From the NCBI GenBank assembly GCA_009617715.1, contig VTFK01000169.1, forward strand, positions 682,001-746,000: a stretch of 64,000 nucleotides of DNA, read 5' to 3'. The notes under the pieces are model-generated. The model made no database searches. It saw nothing but the letters and a program-made list of their open reading frames with translations, and was not told the origin of the DNA. This stretch comes from Plectrocnemia conspersa (lineage: Eukaryota; Arthropoda; Insecta; Trichoptera; Polycentropodidae). Made by a program: the position numbers and the translations under genes. Positions 1 to 11,766 of the stretch are shown in pieces (the first letter of the stretch is position 1; every line of letters starts with the position of its first letter).

Positions 1-63
1 TATGTAATAGCGCCCAAGTATTCTTATTGATTTTTATATATAGTACAAATTAAATTTATTTTA

Positions 64-793
64 TATATATAGATTAAGGTTTCAAAAGTAAAAAAAAATA
101 AATTAAAAATAAAATTTAGTTTTTTGGTATGTATATTTTGTAATACGGGTGTATGCATAATATGGATGTATGCATTTCGCTGGGTTTTATTAAAATAAGA
201 TTAGAAAAAATAGACCTAGAACAAGGGTGTCTAACCTTTTGAATCTTAAAAATATCAAATACCGCGTATATAATTAAATATTTATTTTTTACAGTGTAAA
301 CATACTATGAATGGGTCGATTACAACTTTACTTTTTACACAAAAAATCATAACATATTATTAATATACTAAAATGAAATTGCTGTGATAAAAATGAAATA
401 TTTTTTGCTAATTTTTGTGGCTTTGTTCAGACAGTGTTTCAAAGTAAATTAAGTTACTGTTTTTATTTTCAGATAGGTAGATTTTCGGTTTGTTAAAATG
501 AGCAGTGATATCCAATAGAAATATTAAATCAGCCATTTTGAAATTCAAGTGCTGGATTTTCTTTTTAGTTCATGCCTTAATTACTTAATTGCAGTAAAAT
601 ATACAGTGTCTTCGTAGCTAGTTTACAGAGGATCAAGAAACTTGAAATTAATGGTAATTTAATTCTTTAAATTTTAATTAAAATTATTTGGTTAATGATG
701 ACGTTTATAAAATTGACAATTTTTAATGTCGATTTCTTGATGCTGTGATACTTAATGAAATGGAAGTTATCGATCTCTTTTGCATCGTCGACA
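64..793 (-). mobile_element. Decayed hAT (ZBED-type) transposase relic, copy 1
   Basis: Read on the minus strand, about 545-440 translates to ADLIFLLDITAHFNKPKIYL, the 'W-LCDLAFLVDITAHLN' segment of ZBED5/SCAND3-like hAT transposases. About 725-705 gives KIVNFI, a motif that lies upstream of that segment in the family. Stops and frameshifts break the frame, so it is a pseudogene. The tract aligns base for base over long stretches with 7851-8675; copy 1 lacks a block present at about 8104-8230. A hAT-like terminal sequence, CAAGGGTGTCTAACC, occurs near 222 and might mark the 3' end, but the likeness to copy 2 continues left of it. Confidence 0.7.
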
Positions 794-1230
794 ACTAATT
801 TTGCTAATCTTTTCTTTATCCAACCTTCGGTTACTATATTAAACATGTGATAATCAAACTAAATCTTGCTAATTTTAATATTTGTGCTTTAAACAAATCT
901 GTTGATAAATAAAGTTCTTCGGTAATATTAAATTTGTTGTAAATTTCTTAAAATAAGTTGAGCCATTTTTTATACTTGCATAAGAGACAAATATTTTAAT
1001 TAAACTTTTTCAACGTATGCTAATTACATTTTTTTTTGGAATAGCTATATAAATTCCGCGCTTGAATTTTTTTCTTAATGCCGTTTCATAAAGATCACTT
1101 TTGGAAAATTTCATATAAAATTTATCAATCGCTTAACTTGTTTTGAATGAGTTTATGAGTTCAAAATGCTCGTATTTTACTCATTTTTATCACCACTAAC
1201 ATCCATGATTTCTTTAAGCAATTATTTTTA

Positions 1231-1285
1231 TTTATTTTAGAATAAATTTGGAAACGTAGTTTGCGATTTATTTTAGAATAAATTT
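1231..1285. repeat. 19-bp direct repeat, 36-bp spacing
   Basis: TTTATTTTAGAATAAATTT occurs at 1231-1249 and 1267-1285. The unit is nearly self-complementary. It is a small local duplication in AT-rich DNA. Confidence 0.7.
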
Positions 1286-1659
1286 TCGGAATATACTTCG
1301 TATATTAATAGATAAGTTTAAAATATCAATATGGTTCAATTAATTTGAATTTATCTGAACTCCAGTCTCATAAATTGTCAAATACTGATTTTGACACTGC
1401 TGATAATATAAAATATCGAATTACAAAATGATTCATTATAGTTATTAATGCTATCGTAAGACATAATATATTTAGGTCATTTTTATTTTATCTAATTTCG
1501 ACATAATTTGTATGTGTCAAACATAGTATGATTGGGAAAGCTTCACAAATCATATATTACAATTTCATATAATATTGCTCAACTAATTGAAGGGAAATAT
1601 ATGTATAGCATCACAAGCAATTATTTTTGTCAATTTAATTAAGTCGATTTTGGCAAGCA

Positions 1660-1965
1660 TTCAATACGGCCTTCAACTCTGTATTATACGGTAAACGAGA
1701 TTACATTAGAATTTTACTTCTTTGCGTTCCACAAAATGAAAAAGAGACCCATCTAGGTTTTGTATGACAAAGGGGGGTCAAACGACTGGCAGTAAACTAT
1801 GCCTGTGTTTGGCTCGAATATTATACATATACGTAGATACGTTTACGTCTTTAAGACAATGCGATTCGGTGCTAAATATGTGCATATACCCATTGGGGTT
1901 TTTACGAGAGGTTCCGCCACTATTGGATTATTACATTACGTATTCAGAGCCTATTGTTTAGGAAT
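1660..1965. other. Non-coding island of higher GC
   Basis: This stretch has more balanced composition than its flanks. It contains a 65-codon open frame (1764-1961, plus) with no recognisable domain. I take it as possible conserved non-coding DNA. From 1965 to about 2515 the sequence is AT-rich and I see nothing in it. Confidence 0.3.
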
Positions 1966-2514
1966 ATGTTTTTAATTTCGTATAAATACGATAAACTGAC
2001 AAAAGGCCTGGTAATTAAGTACTTAGAATGGGTTTTATATTATATTTTTTTTTTTTATAAAAATAACAATCTATAATTTAGAGTCCATAATAAAATATAT
2101 ATAATATTATGTATTATAGTGCATTTTGCTTAATTATCAATTGTTTATTAAAATGGTTGACTATTTTGTAAACGCAAAAGTGTTATAAAAGGATTATTAA
2201 ACAAATTATGCTTAAAACAATTTTGATATAAAATATTCAATAACACAAATTCTAAAATATTCTTATCAATATGTGTGTAATGCTTTGACATGAAATTCAA
2301 TTCAAATGTCGTCATATAAAATTATCATACTTAAGATAAAAAAAAATAATAGCAAAAAATCATAATTAAGATTACAACATAGAGATCAGTTTGCAACACG
2401 TTGATTATTTATGTTTAAATATTTACTCTTGAACTAAATAGATTTGAACTCACCGATTTATCTCAAAGCTTATAATTGTATTTATATATCTTTTTTTTTC
2501 CATGGAAAAATAAA

Positions 2515-2705
2515 TAAATGTCATCGGAATCCAGAAGTATGCGGTAACACAAACACAATAAAACTCAACAATGGAGCTTGATGTGAAAGGGGACCGCGTC
2601 TGAAGGTGCCGAAATGGATTATGTATTTGTATGTCTTTATTGCGAAGGTGAGTTTCAAAAGGAGCCGCTGGAGAAAGAAGGATATACCAATCGTCACAAT
2701 TCTGT
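2515..2705. other. Non-coding island of higher GC
   Basis: A block of complex sequence in AT desert, with no coding potential that I can see. The following 2705-3745 is AT-rich low-complexity DNA without supportable features. Confidence 0.25.
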
Positions 2706-3745
2706 ATACAAACAGATATTTATGACGGTTTTCATCACTGATAAATAATATGAATTAAAAACATTTCATACTATTCGTTAACAAAATAGGGTTTCATTTA
2801 CATTTTTTATTTTTTTTACTTTATTTTAATCTTAAACCTTAATTTATTTTAATATACAAAATATATACATATTTAAATAATTTATATTGAAGATTACTGT
2901 AAGATATATATTGTTATATATTTAAGAATATAACTCATAGTAATGAGTTTCAACATAAGTCATATAAGTCTCGCGTGTTGTTTATTTTTCGGAACAAAAC
3001 GCACGCCTGGATTCTGATCCTAATACTTCGATAACCGTTTCATAAAGTTCTTGATGCTTCATGGAGTTGAAAATAAAATGCCCCTGCTTTTTAAATTTAC
3101 ATATTTATTTAGCATGATTCAATATTTAAATGTATAATAGAATCGTTATAAACCTCGTTCTATCTTTGGATAATAATGAACTTTTAACTTCAGATCGCTC
3201 TATTATTAAGTGTCCTACCCATTAAAACGTTGCTAATGCTTGATTCTTTTTTTTTTTTATATATATTTTATAAAAAGGCTTTCTGAGTTGCCATATTCAT
3301 TTCATTACATTTAGCTAGATATCACAGTTTTTTACACTATTACCTTTATTTGACACTACTCTGTCACGAAACCTTCCATATTATCTCAGTTACTTACCTA
3401 TCGTTCATGGAAAAAAATACGATTTACTCTTAATTATATGGACACGGATTATCTGTGTTTTATAAAAATACTCTAAAAAAATTAAATTTTTTTAAACTAA
3501 GGATGTTTTAGAAATTTAAATTTAAAAATCTTTCTGTTCAATATTATAAATACAGAGGATTATGGATAATCATAAAAATATTTGAAGATTTGGTCAAAAT
3601 TCGAGCAACAAGAAATGAGAGAATTTAAAAAAGTGAAGGCTCACTACAAAAAGTAGTATTGTTATTAAATAATGATTTTAATTAAAATATAAGCATATTA
3701 GAAAAAATATTACAACATGCTAATATTATTACTGTTACATTAGGG

Positions 3746-3960
3746 CAGTGATGGTGAGCCTATGACACGTATGATTGAGGATAAGAATTTGGCAAAATTT
3801 TTTCAGATCAATGATCCAAACTGGCTCAGCACATTGATCTTTTTTACAGATCTCTCTGTTCATATGAATGAACTAAACTTAAAATTACAAAATTTTGACA
3901 AAAATGCTGATGTTATGTTTGGATTGCTTTGGAAAGTAAACTTATTTATAAAATGAAATA
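3746..3960 (+). mobile_element. hAT relic with terminal-like CAGTGATGGTGAGCC
   Basis: The segment opens with CAGTGATGGTGAGCCTATGA, which resembles hAT terminal inverted repeats (CAGTGATGG-GAACCTATG-CACG type). Shortly after comes an open frame (3762-3953) containing WLSTLIFFTDLSVHMNELNL, the same ZBED-type hAT segment seen elsewhere in the window. The terminus therefore sits directly against an internal part of the transposase, which implies an internally deleted copy. I did not find a matching 3' inverted repeat. The next 800 bases (3960-4770) may contain further decayed element; a 62-codon frame at 4565-4753 is not recognisable. Confidence 0.6.
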
Positions 3961-4769
3961 GGACCTATTCATGTATATAACCAATATATTGTAAACTGGC
4001 TTCTTGGCAAGTTCGGTGAAAGGTTAAATTAATTTAGACAAAATTTAAAATAACGACTAATGGATAAGATAGAGCAAATACAATTTAGCAGCAAAAAAGT
4101 CACTAGTGTAAAGAAGATTTTGTGTTGTTTTTTTTAATTAATAAATGTAACAATAATGTAATTTTTTTTTTATTTTTTTTATTACGGCTGCAAATATCAC
4201 AAAATTATGGATATTTCTAAAAGTGACATAGCACTCGAGAAATACTTGGAATAGGAAATAATTTTATCAATAAAACGAGAATACCATAATGCATTCTTAC
4301 AACCTTTGTTAACAAGGACATCTAGGTACTAGAAAATTATATAATGGATGCTGCACATAATTAATAATAAGCCGAAAGACATATACACTAATTTGATCTT
4401 GGAGAAAATTCATAAAGTGGACTCTTACGAACCTGAGGCAAGAGAAATATTTGATATATGAAAATTAATAGATAATATCAGGAACAATGACAATGACGAT
4501 AAAGAAAACATCATGAAGTTGTTGGAACGTGATTTGAATAATCTAAGGATTCAATGTATGAGTAATGCGGAAAATATTACTTAAGCGAAGAAGAAACAAA
4601 AATTCCATTAGTCACATCACGACATTTACTTTTATCATGAGTATGACAATTAGGAAAGAGTATAATGATATAATGGCGCTTAGAAAAAATCTTATTTTTA
4701 TTCGAAATATAATAAAAATTTATGATAAAAAACGTATTCTAAAACAAATTTAAATATATCAATTCGGAT

Positions 4770-5870
4770 TATTTGTGCCCCCCATTAATTAGAGTGGAAA
4801 ATCAAAACTATATTAAATATTTTCTCTGAAGCGCATGTTTACTATATAATATATTGTGTATTCAACTAATATTTATATACTATATATTTTCGAAATATAT
4901 ATATTTTATACTTGTACATTTTATTCCTCTTATCTATATACCACGTTTGTATCTGTTTATATTAAATGCTATGTATTTTTAATAGACAACTAAATAATTT
5001 TATAAAAAAAATCACATATTTTATATAAATATATATAATAATATAACACAGGTTTCTATATGTTCTTTTATAAATTCTACTATTATTTAAAGAATTTGTC
5101 AACATATGATTACGAAAATCGTATAAAAAAATATTTCATAGATATTTGAGTTTGACCTTATAACGTCAACCTATTTAGATACTTTTTTGAAGAACGACTT
5201 ATGTAACCATTATTAACCATTAACTATTATTAATGTTTTTAAATGCGATCAAAGTACGATTAATTTATATTAAAGTATCATATAATAGATTTTCATGAGT
5301 AAAATAGTTAGAAACTTCTCCGTAAGATGTCGGTATGTGTTTCAAGAATTTAATAATATACACAACATATGTTTTAAAATACTTGTATTTAGTAATAAGT
5401 AGCATTACAATTAATTAATAGTTATTGTAGAAGTCGATTATTTCTTGATTGATCTTTTTTGTCGACAGTTATACGAGCAACCTGGAAATAATTGATTAAA
5501 TAATTAATTTATTTTTTAATGTAATAAAACATATTTGTGTTTTAAATGAATAATGCGTTATCCACAATATGATAATGTTTTAAAAAATAAATATATGATT
5601 TTAATATTATTAAGTATCATGCTATAATAAAATGAACAAGCTATAAAAAAAAATTTTTGATAAATATTATTTTATCAAGTTTATAGAGCGATTTAATAAA
5701 AATAAAAAAAACACATTTTCAGTACATCGAACCATTACTATGTATAGCTTTAATTGACTTATTTATTATGTTGCAAATAAAACATATTTTATGTATACTT
5801 TAGGATAACAATAAACTCTGCTAATGACATTCAATATTAATGAATATAACTATTTTATCTTTGTAAAAAA
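4770..5870. other. AT-rich desert, nothing recognised
   Basis: Long runs of A and T with many short self-complementary tracts. I see no gene, RNA or element in it. Confidence 0.5.
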
Positions 5871-5877
5871 GTTTTGC

Positions 5878-5883
5878 TTTATT
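5878..5883 (-). terminator. Candidate polyadenylation signal
   Basis: AATAAA on the minus strand, about 190 bases past the stop codon of the secreted-protein gene. It is the first such hexamer I find downstream of the stop. AATAAA is common by chance in DNA this AT-rich, so this is only a candidate. Confidence 0.4.
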
Positions 5884-6071
5884 GTTCAGTGAAACTATTA
5901 TTTGTACTTGTTTGACTTTAGTTGGTTAATATTACTAAGTATACATCTTTTTTTCTACAATTTCATTAGTAATCCCAACTGGTCTATTCTCTCTCATAAA
6001 ATTGATCTACATCAAATTCAATTCCAAAAAAGAGTGACTGATATAGGTAACTGTAGTTATGAAGTACCAAA

Positions 6072-7369
6072 TTATTTTTTCTCACCTGTAACTCCTTGCT
6101 GTCCGCAATTCATGAAGGGGAATCCACATCCTTGCGCTTGAATGATTGGTGCTGGTTGTGGAATATAATATTGTTGAGGTTGAATTTGTACTCTTTGGAC
6201 TTGTGGTTGAACGTAAATAGGTTGTGGAACGGCAACTCGTTGTGGAATGTAAACGGGTTGTGGAACAGCAACTGGCTGTTGAACGTAAACAGGTTGTGGA
6301 ACAGGAATAGGCTGTGGCACAGGGACTGGCTGTTGAACGTAAATTGGTTGTGGAACAGCTACTTGTTGTGTTTGCCTTATATAGACCGGTTGAGGATACG
6401 GTTGTGGCACCATGACCTGTCTTTGGATGTAGACGGGCTTTTCGACAACCACTGGTGGTGGAGGTGGTGGTGCCGGTTGCATAACCGGATAAGGCATAGG
6501 CTGCCTAATAACAATTGGAGGTGACGGTATGTATATCGGTACTCTTTCTGGGATTCTGGGAGCTACTGGAGCAGTTTCGTAGATTGGTTCGTCGTAGCAT
6601 TCATCTCCACACACGTGTTTTCTTCTCTGATGGCATTTGTATTTATCACCTTCTTGTTCGCATCTTCTAGGCTCGGATATAACGCAACACGGTTCGTTTC
6701 TTTCGACGGGCGCCGATTCACTTTGATTGACTCCAGATTGGGAGTGAGATCCTAAATTTATGTTGTTGATGTTCGTGCTGTTCACATTTGTGACGATGTT
6801 GTGCGTGTTTGTGCTGTTTGCTACGTTAGTAATGTTTATTACAGTAGGAGTACTTTCTCCTGTGACCACTATCGGTGGAGATGGAGGTTGAGGTTGAATT
6901 ATCGGAGGCTGGACTGGAGGTGCTACCGCAGTCATGACACACTGTCCACTTTGATAATTTGTGTTTAATGGACATTGAGCGCACGTACCACTATGGGCGA
7001 AAGTGTTTCCAGAACAGGATGCTTGACATCCACCATTGATATAAGTTGCTCCTTGCGCACAAGTTGAAGCGCCTGTGTTGTATTGGCAGGCTCCGTTAAC
7101 AAAATTGGTTTGAGTTGGACATATGGTTTGGACTTGTGGCATACATACTCCACTCTGGTATTGCATTCCAGCTGTACAAGGTTGAAATGCTTTTACTTGG
7201 CATCCAGTATTACCGCATTGTGCTGATACGTTTTCAAGATTCATTAAGCAAAGGGCTATACAAGCAAGAAGAACTTTGTATTTACTCTAAAAAAATTATA
7301 AATACAAAAATTAAAATATTACATTAGTTAACATTATATATTATAAACGATACTTACAGTATATTTCAT
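6072..7369 (-). CDS. Secreted Cys-rich protein with Pro/Val/Gln/Tyr repeat tail (two exons)
   Basis: Coding exon 1 is 7369-7358 (M-K-Y-T) and ends in the donor GTAAGT. A 71-bp intron (7357-7287) ends in TTTTTTTAG, and exon 2 runs 7286-6072. Joining the exons gives a 408-residue protein that begins with a textbook signal peptide: basic start, hydrophobic LLACIALCLM and a VSA|QC cleavage site near residue 26. The in-frame ATG at 7244 lies inside this signal peptide, so 7369 is the better start. Residues about 28-122 hold twelve cysteines in short repeats (G-x-C, then P or A). Next come a Pro-rich linker, an Asn/Thr-rich stretch and a second six-cysteine cluster (EPCC...CGDEC). The last 150 or so residues are VPQP(V/I)Y(V/I)QQ-type repeats, ending in CGFPFMNCGQQGVTGEKK. 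I do not recognise the family. An extracellular structural role (cuticle, eggshell, gut lining or secretion) is inference. The last codons contain CAG|GTGAG, so a further 3' exon is possible. Confidence 0.82.
6195..6440 (-). repeat. 36-bp coding minisatellite (12-residue repeats)
   Basis: Within the secreted-protein gene the DNA repeats in steps of about 36 bases. On the plus strand each unit reads like GGTTGTGGAACAGCAACTGG followed by a variable half. It encodes degenerate 12-residue units of the form PVYVQQPVAVPQ. Units differ by point changes and by shorter six-residue steps (VPQPIP), which suggests growth by slippage or unequal exchange. Because the repeat is G/T-rich on the plus strand it also keeps an antisense frame open (6096-6524), which is not a gene. 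Confidence 0.8.
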
Positions 7370-7421
7370 TTTAATTTGATTGTAAGTTACATAAGTCTTA
7401 AAGCATGTATCACGGAAGCTG

Positions 7422-7499
7422 GATAAGAAGTGTATAGTAAAAATAGCGAGCCCAATTATAATATAATATAAAAATGATAAGATAAGTATTATTTTATCC
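7422..7499 (-). promoter_or_regulatory. Cluster of four GATA-factor motifs upstream of the secreted-protein gene
   Basis: GATAAG occurs at 7422-7427, overlapping TGATAAG/AGATAAG at 7475-7486, and the reverse form TTATCC at 7494-7499. All lie 50-130 bases before the start codon at 7369. GATA factors drive fat-body, gut and blood-cell genes in insects, so the spacing suits a promoter-proximal module. Chance matches are not excluded in AT-rich DNA. Confidence 0.45.
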
Positions 7500-7850
7500 A
7501 CAGAATGCTGATCTGTGATGTATTATTTATTATTATTATTTAAATAATTTATAATGTGTTTCAAAAATGTGTATGAGCACAAAAATAATTTTATTGTAAT
7601 TACATACAATATTGGTAAAAATTTTTCATGAATTTTAGGCATTATTGTAAAAAAGTTTTGGAATCAATTTGACACAAAAAATGTTATTGTGTCTTTGTGA
7701 TGACACTGATATTCACGCAAGTAGATTAATCGTCGGTCATTAGTTTCATTTAACAGTTGTTCGATCATCGCTAAATAGATTTTGGTGCAGAATGATTTCT
7801 AAATTTATGATAAAAAAAAAGAATGCTAGTATTGCACTAGTTTATTTTTT

Positions 7851-8675
7851 ATGTAATAGATTTAGGTTTCAAAAGTAAAAAAGAAAAATTAAAAATAAAA
7901 TTTAGTTTTTTTAGTATGTTTATTTTGTAATATAATAATAAAGGTGTATGCATTAAGCTGGGATTTATCATAGATTTATTGAATCCTTAAAATATTAAAA
8001 GCCGCGTATATAATTAAATATTTATTTTTTACAGTGTAAACATACTACCAATGGGTCGATTAAAACTTTACTTTTTACACAAAAAATCATAAAATATTAT
8101 TCATATTGTGTACACTGAGCTCGGTTTTGCGATATAAGTGTATACATATCTGGTTTAATAATTTAAATAGCGATGCAAAGATGTATCTTAAAAACGCACA
8201 AATAGTAGCGAATATACTGAAATGCAATTGCTGTCTTCTGAAATTTTAAAATCTACTCTCAAAGTCGTGTGATAAAATAGCAAATATTTTCTGCTGATTT
8301 CGTGGTTTGTTCAGACAGTGTTTGAAAGTAAATTAAGTTACTGATTTTATTCTCAGATAGGTAAATTTTCGGTTCATTAAAATGAGCAGTGACATCCACT
8401 AGAAATATTAAATCAGCCATTTTGAAATTCAAGTGCAGGATTTTCTTTTGTGTTCATGCCTTAATTACTTTACTGCAGTAAAGTACACTGCCTTCGTAGC
8501 TAGTTTCCAGAGGATTTATAAACTTAAAATTAATGGTGATTTAATCCTTATAATTTTTATTGAATTTATTTGGTTAATGAGGACGTTTCTAAAATTAACA
8601 ATTTTTAATGTCGCTTTCTTGATATTGTGATACTTGATGAAATGGAAGTTATCGATTTCTTTTGCATCATAGACA
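7851..8675 (-). mobile_element. Decayed hAT (ZBED-type) transposase relic, copy 2
   Basis: Same relic as 64-793 and in the same orientation. On the minus strand about 8430-8330 gives MADLIFLVDVTAHFNEPKIY, the ZBED-type hAT segment. It carries a block of roughly 130 bp (about 8104-8230) missing from copy 1, and lacks the CAAGGGTGTC-like end seen there. Likeness to copy 1 stops at 8675, immediately before the CAGTGGCGTAGC terminus of the next element. Confidence 0.72.
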
Positions 8676-9262
8676 CAGTGGCGTAGCTATGGGGGGAGGG
8701 GGGGGGAGGTGGTCCGCCCCGGGCGGCACTTGCTTAGGGGCGACAAATTTTATAAATTATATATTAAATTTATTGGAAAATTAATTAATTGTGAATTATT
8801 TTAATTTATTATTTGACAGATCATGGTAGAAATACGTCATTATTATTATTATAAAAATTATACACATGTATTTGTAAGTTCTAGTTTCGCTTATTTAAAT
8901 AGAAATTAGGTTATGAATTTTTAGAATCACATAACTGGCGTTGAATGAATGAAAATTCTTTTTTATGAGTAAAAGTTATTTAAAACCATTAAGAGTTGTT
9001 ATTCAGATGTAAGAATTTTTTATATGTTTAATATTTTACCTGACACATTTTTTGCAGTTTATTAAATATAATGCCGGTAAAACCAAAACTTTATTTTTTT
9101 CAGCAAAAAATAGTATTTTTTTCATGAAACGCTCTTTTGTCATATATTTTGACTTTTCATTTTACAATATTAAATATTTTTCAAATTTTATTATTAATTT
9201 AATTTTTAAAATTATTAATACGCGGGTCCCGTAAGAACGAGTATTATGGGCGGCACCTTTAT
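8676..9262. mobile_element. hAT-derived non-autonomous element, CAGTGGCGTAGC end
   Basis: It starts with CAGTGGCGTAGCTATGGGGG and a G-rich run, then CCGCCCCGGGCGGCACTTG. This is the terminus of a widespread insect hAT MITE type, CAGTGGCGTAGC. Sub-terminal GGGCGGCACCTTT occurs at about 9249, as in the inner 3' part of such elements. I do not find the closing GCTACGCCACTG, so the right end is truncated or decayed. The interior is AT-rich; a 60-codon frame (9052-9234) is not recognisable. Confidence 0.6.
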
Positions 9263-9750
9263 CTAAAATGTCCAATTATGGTTTATTCACTATATAGTAT
9301 GTATGTACAAATGTAAAATCAGAACTATTTTACGGGTCAAATAAAAGTTAAGGTTGTGAGATTCTCAAAATACGTGTTTTTAAGCAAGATAGACCAAAAA
9401 CAGATAAAAAAAGCAACCACTACTAGTCAAATTTTGCCTACGTGGTCGGTCATTAATTTAATGTAATTTAATTATATTGTTATCATAACGACACTGTTTG
9501 TGTCTATGATTTATATTTTCTATACATTACAATATGATATACATAGTTAATCATAGTATATGTTATATAACGTTAATTGTAGACATGTTCAAAAGTAAAA
9601 TGTAAATTATATTTATTATTGTTTGTTATATATTTTACTGAAAATTAAGTAAATGTATAATGTCTAAAATTGTTTATAGGTGTGACTTAAGTAAATGTTT
9701 TTATTATTGAAAATTGAATTAAATACTAAATTTTGTTTATCGACCGAATA
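9262..9750. other. AT-rich, nothing recognised
   Basis: No gene, RNA or repeat family that I can support in this stretch. Confidence 0.5.
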
Positions 9751-10260
9751 AGATAAGACAGGAATCGAAGGTGATTTATCATGCAGAAAGGCGCTTGGGG
9801 GATAATGGATGACGATGCGTGACGAAATTATCCAGTTGCAGCTGTGGAACCGCGTCCTTATTGTGTCACGGTCGTTCATCCGAAAGAACTTTGAGTAAAG
9901 AACTAAGAAAAGAAAAAAAAATACACACATGACGTATCGCTGCTTAAACACCTTCCAGGTAGGTGGAGATCCTGTTCGTGCGAGATGATTCAATCGGTGG
10001 ACAATAATGGTGACCCAAGCCGCAAAATCCAAGGTGCAAATAACTTTTGGCTTTTGTTAATACAGCGGCACTGGTCAAAGGGACTTTGTTGAAATGCCGC
10101 GTGTAAGATATGTACTTACATACGAATGTACATATGTATAATAAATAAAATAAAATATTTTTCGAGTTGCAAAGTGGAGTGAATTTGCGAATAAGACCAC
10201 TTGCCAAAGTGTTGTCGAGTTTCGAAGGAGCTCGCTGGAGGCTCTGGGCGAGGTACTTTT
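9750..10260. other. Non-coding island of higher GC, E-box-like motifs
   Basis: Complex sequence with overlapping minus-strand frames of 122 and 87 codons (9664-10032 and 9944-10207) that show no domain. CACCTTCCAGGTAGGTG near 9949 holds opposed CACCT/AGGTG motifs, the core bound by Snail/Zfh1-type zinc fingers. I read it as candidate regulatory DNA. Confidence 0.3.
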
Positions 10261-11740
10261 CAGAATTTACATGTACTTCTTAAGTACTGATGGTTAAAGT
10301 GTTTCAACGTTTGAATATTTTCAACTTTCGGGATGGAAATACGTACCTGTAACACAATGTGATCCATTAATAAATTTACATTTATAAAATCAATGAATAT
10401 ATTGGTATTAATTTTAACTATATAGATATTTATTTTAAAAATATTTAAAATTATAACTCATTTCATAATTTAGGGGTTTGTAATCTGCGAACTACGCATT
10501 CACAAGGGAGATATCTACAGATCTAGAGTAGGTGCGATTTGCTTTAGCAATAAATTGTTATATACCTCTTTTAAATAAATTCATAAGCATTAGAATTGAA
10601 AATATATCAGTATGTGGTGAGATATTTATTTTAATAATTATAAACTATAATTACAATTAAAAATGAATATGTATCAATATATACAACCTAGTTCGATTTT
10701 ATTTTAATTATTTATTACGATATTTTTCCATTAGCAAAGGAAAATATAAAAAAACATATGATGATTCATCGGAATTAAAATTATATATTAATCATAAATT
10801 ACTATCTTCCAGACACGATACAAATTGAAAAGCACTAGGGTTTATATATATTGTAATTTGAGCCTCGGTCTTTCAGTTATTTGTCACGGACTTCTAGTAT
10901 ATCGTACTGGTTCTAAAAACGTAACAAAAAAGTTATCTATTATAATATATTACATGTGTTTTTTTATCGTCATACATATAAATCAAAAAAAAAAATTAAA
11001 ACAAAAATTAGCAATGTTTAGTTTAATTTGAGTTTTTTGGACTTTGAATCACAGATTATACATGTTTTATTATATCACACATATAATAATTTCTGCAAAA
11101 AATGTGAACTTAATTAAGATTTTATTTGTGGAAGACGTGGGTCATAAGATTTTTTTCGAGAGAGCTGTGGAAGTAAATGATTAAGAACTAATAAACATTA
11201 TACGACACTAATACACGTGTTATTATTAAAGATTAAATTTGAATCAACTCCTTTTATCTGTTTTCTTGATAACCTATGTATATGATTTTGATATTTAAAC
11301 ATAATTTTATTCGTTATTTTTAATACATGCTCACAGATAATGTACTTATATACTGTATGCTTACAGATAACCTATGATAAAACATATATACCAGGGCATT
11401 GTTTTTGTCCCCTGCAATTCATTCTTCTCTGCTTTTCAAAATAAAACATATATTCTTAATCAAATAAAAGATTTAACACTATAGTCACGAAACGAATTGA
11501 AAAATTAAGTGAATAAATTATATGACATAACGATGTACGTAGCTCTTCCTTACAATTTTAGAATTAACTGATGTGATGGATAATGCAAAATTAATGTCCG
11601 GATAAAACGAGAGGAACAGATATATTTACAGATTTCAATAACTTTATAATAGAAACAAAATTTTCTATTTATAAATTATTTTCGATTACGATAAACTTTT
11701 TTATTATACCACAGCATTATACAACAACAAGTTTTATGTC
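10260..11740. other. AT-rich, nothing recognised
   Basis: Mostly A/T with short frames lacking any family likeness. The upstream part of the next hAT relic may be decayed in here beyond recognition. Confidence 0.4.
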
Positions 11741-11766
11741 AAAAGAGATTTAATATACATAATAAT

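Noticed and set aside
6096..6524. 142-codon plus-strand open frame rich in Leu, Trp and Asn
   Set aside because: It is the antisense of the Pro/Val/Gln repeat of the secreted-protein gene. The repeat alone keeps it open, and it has no independent support.
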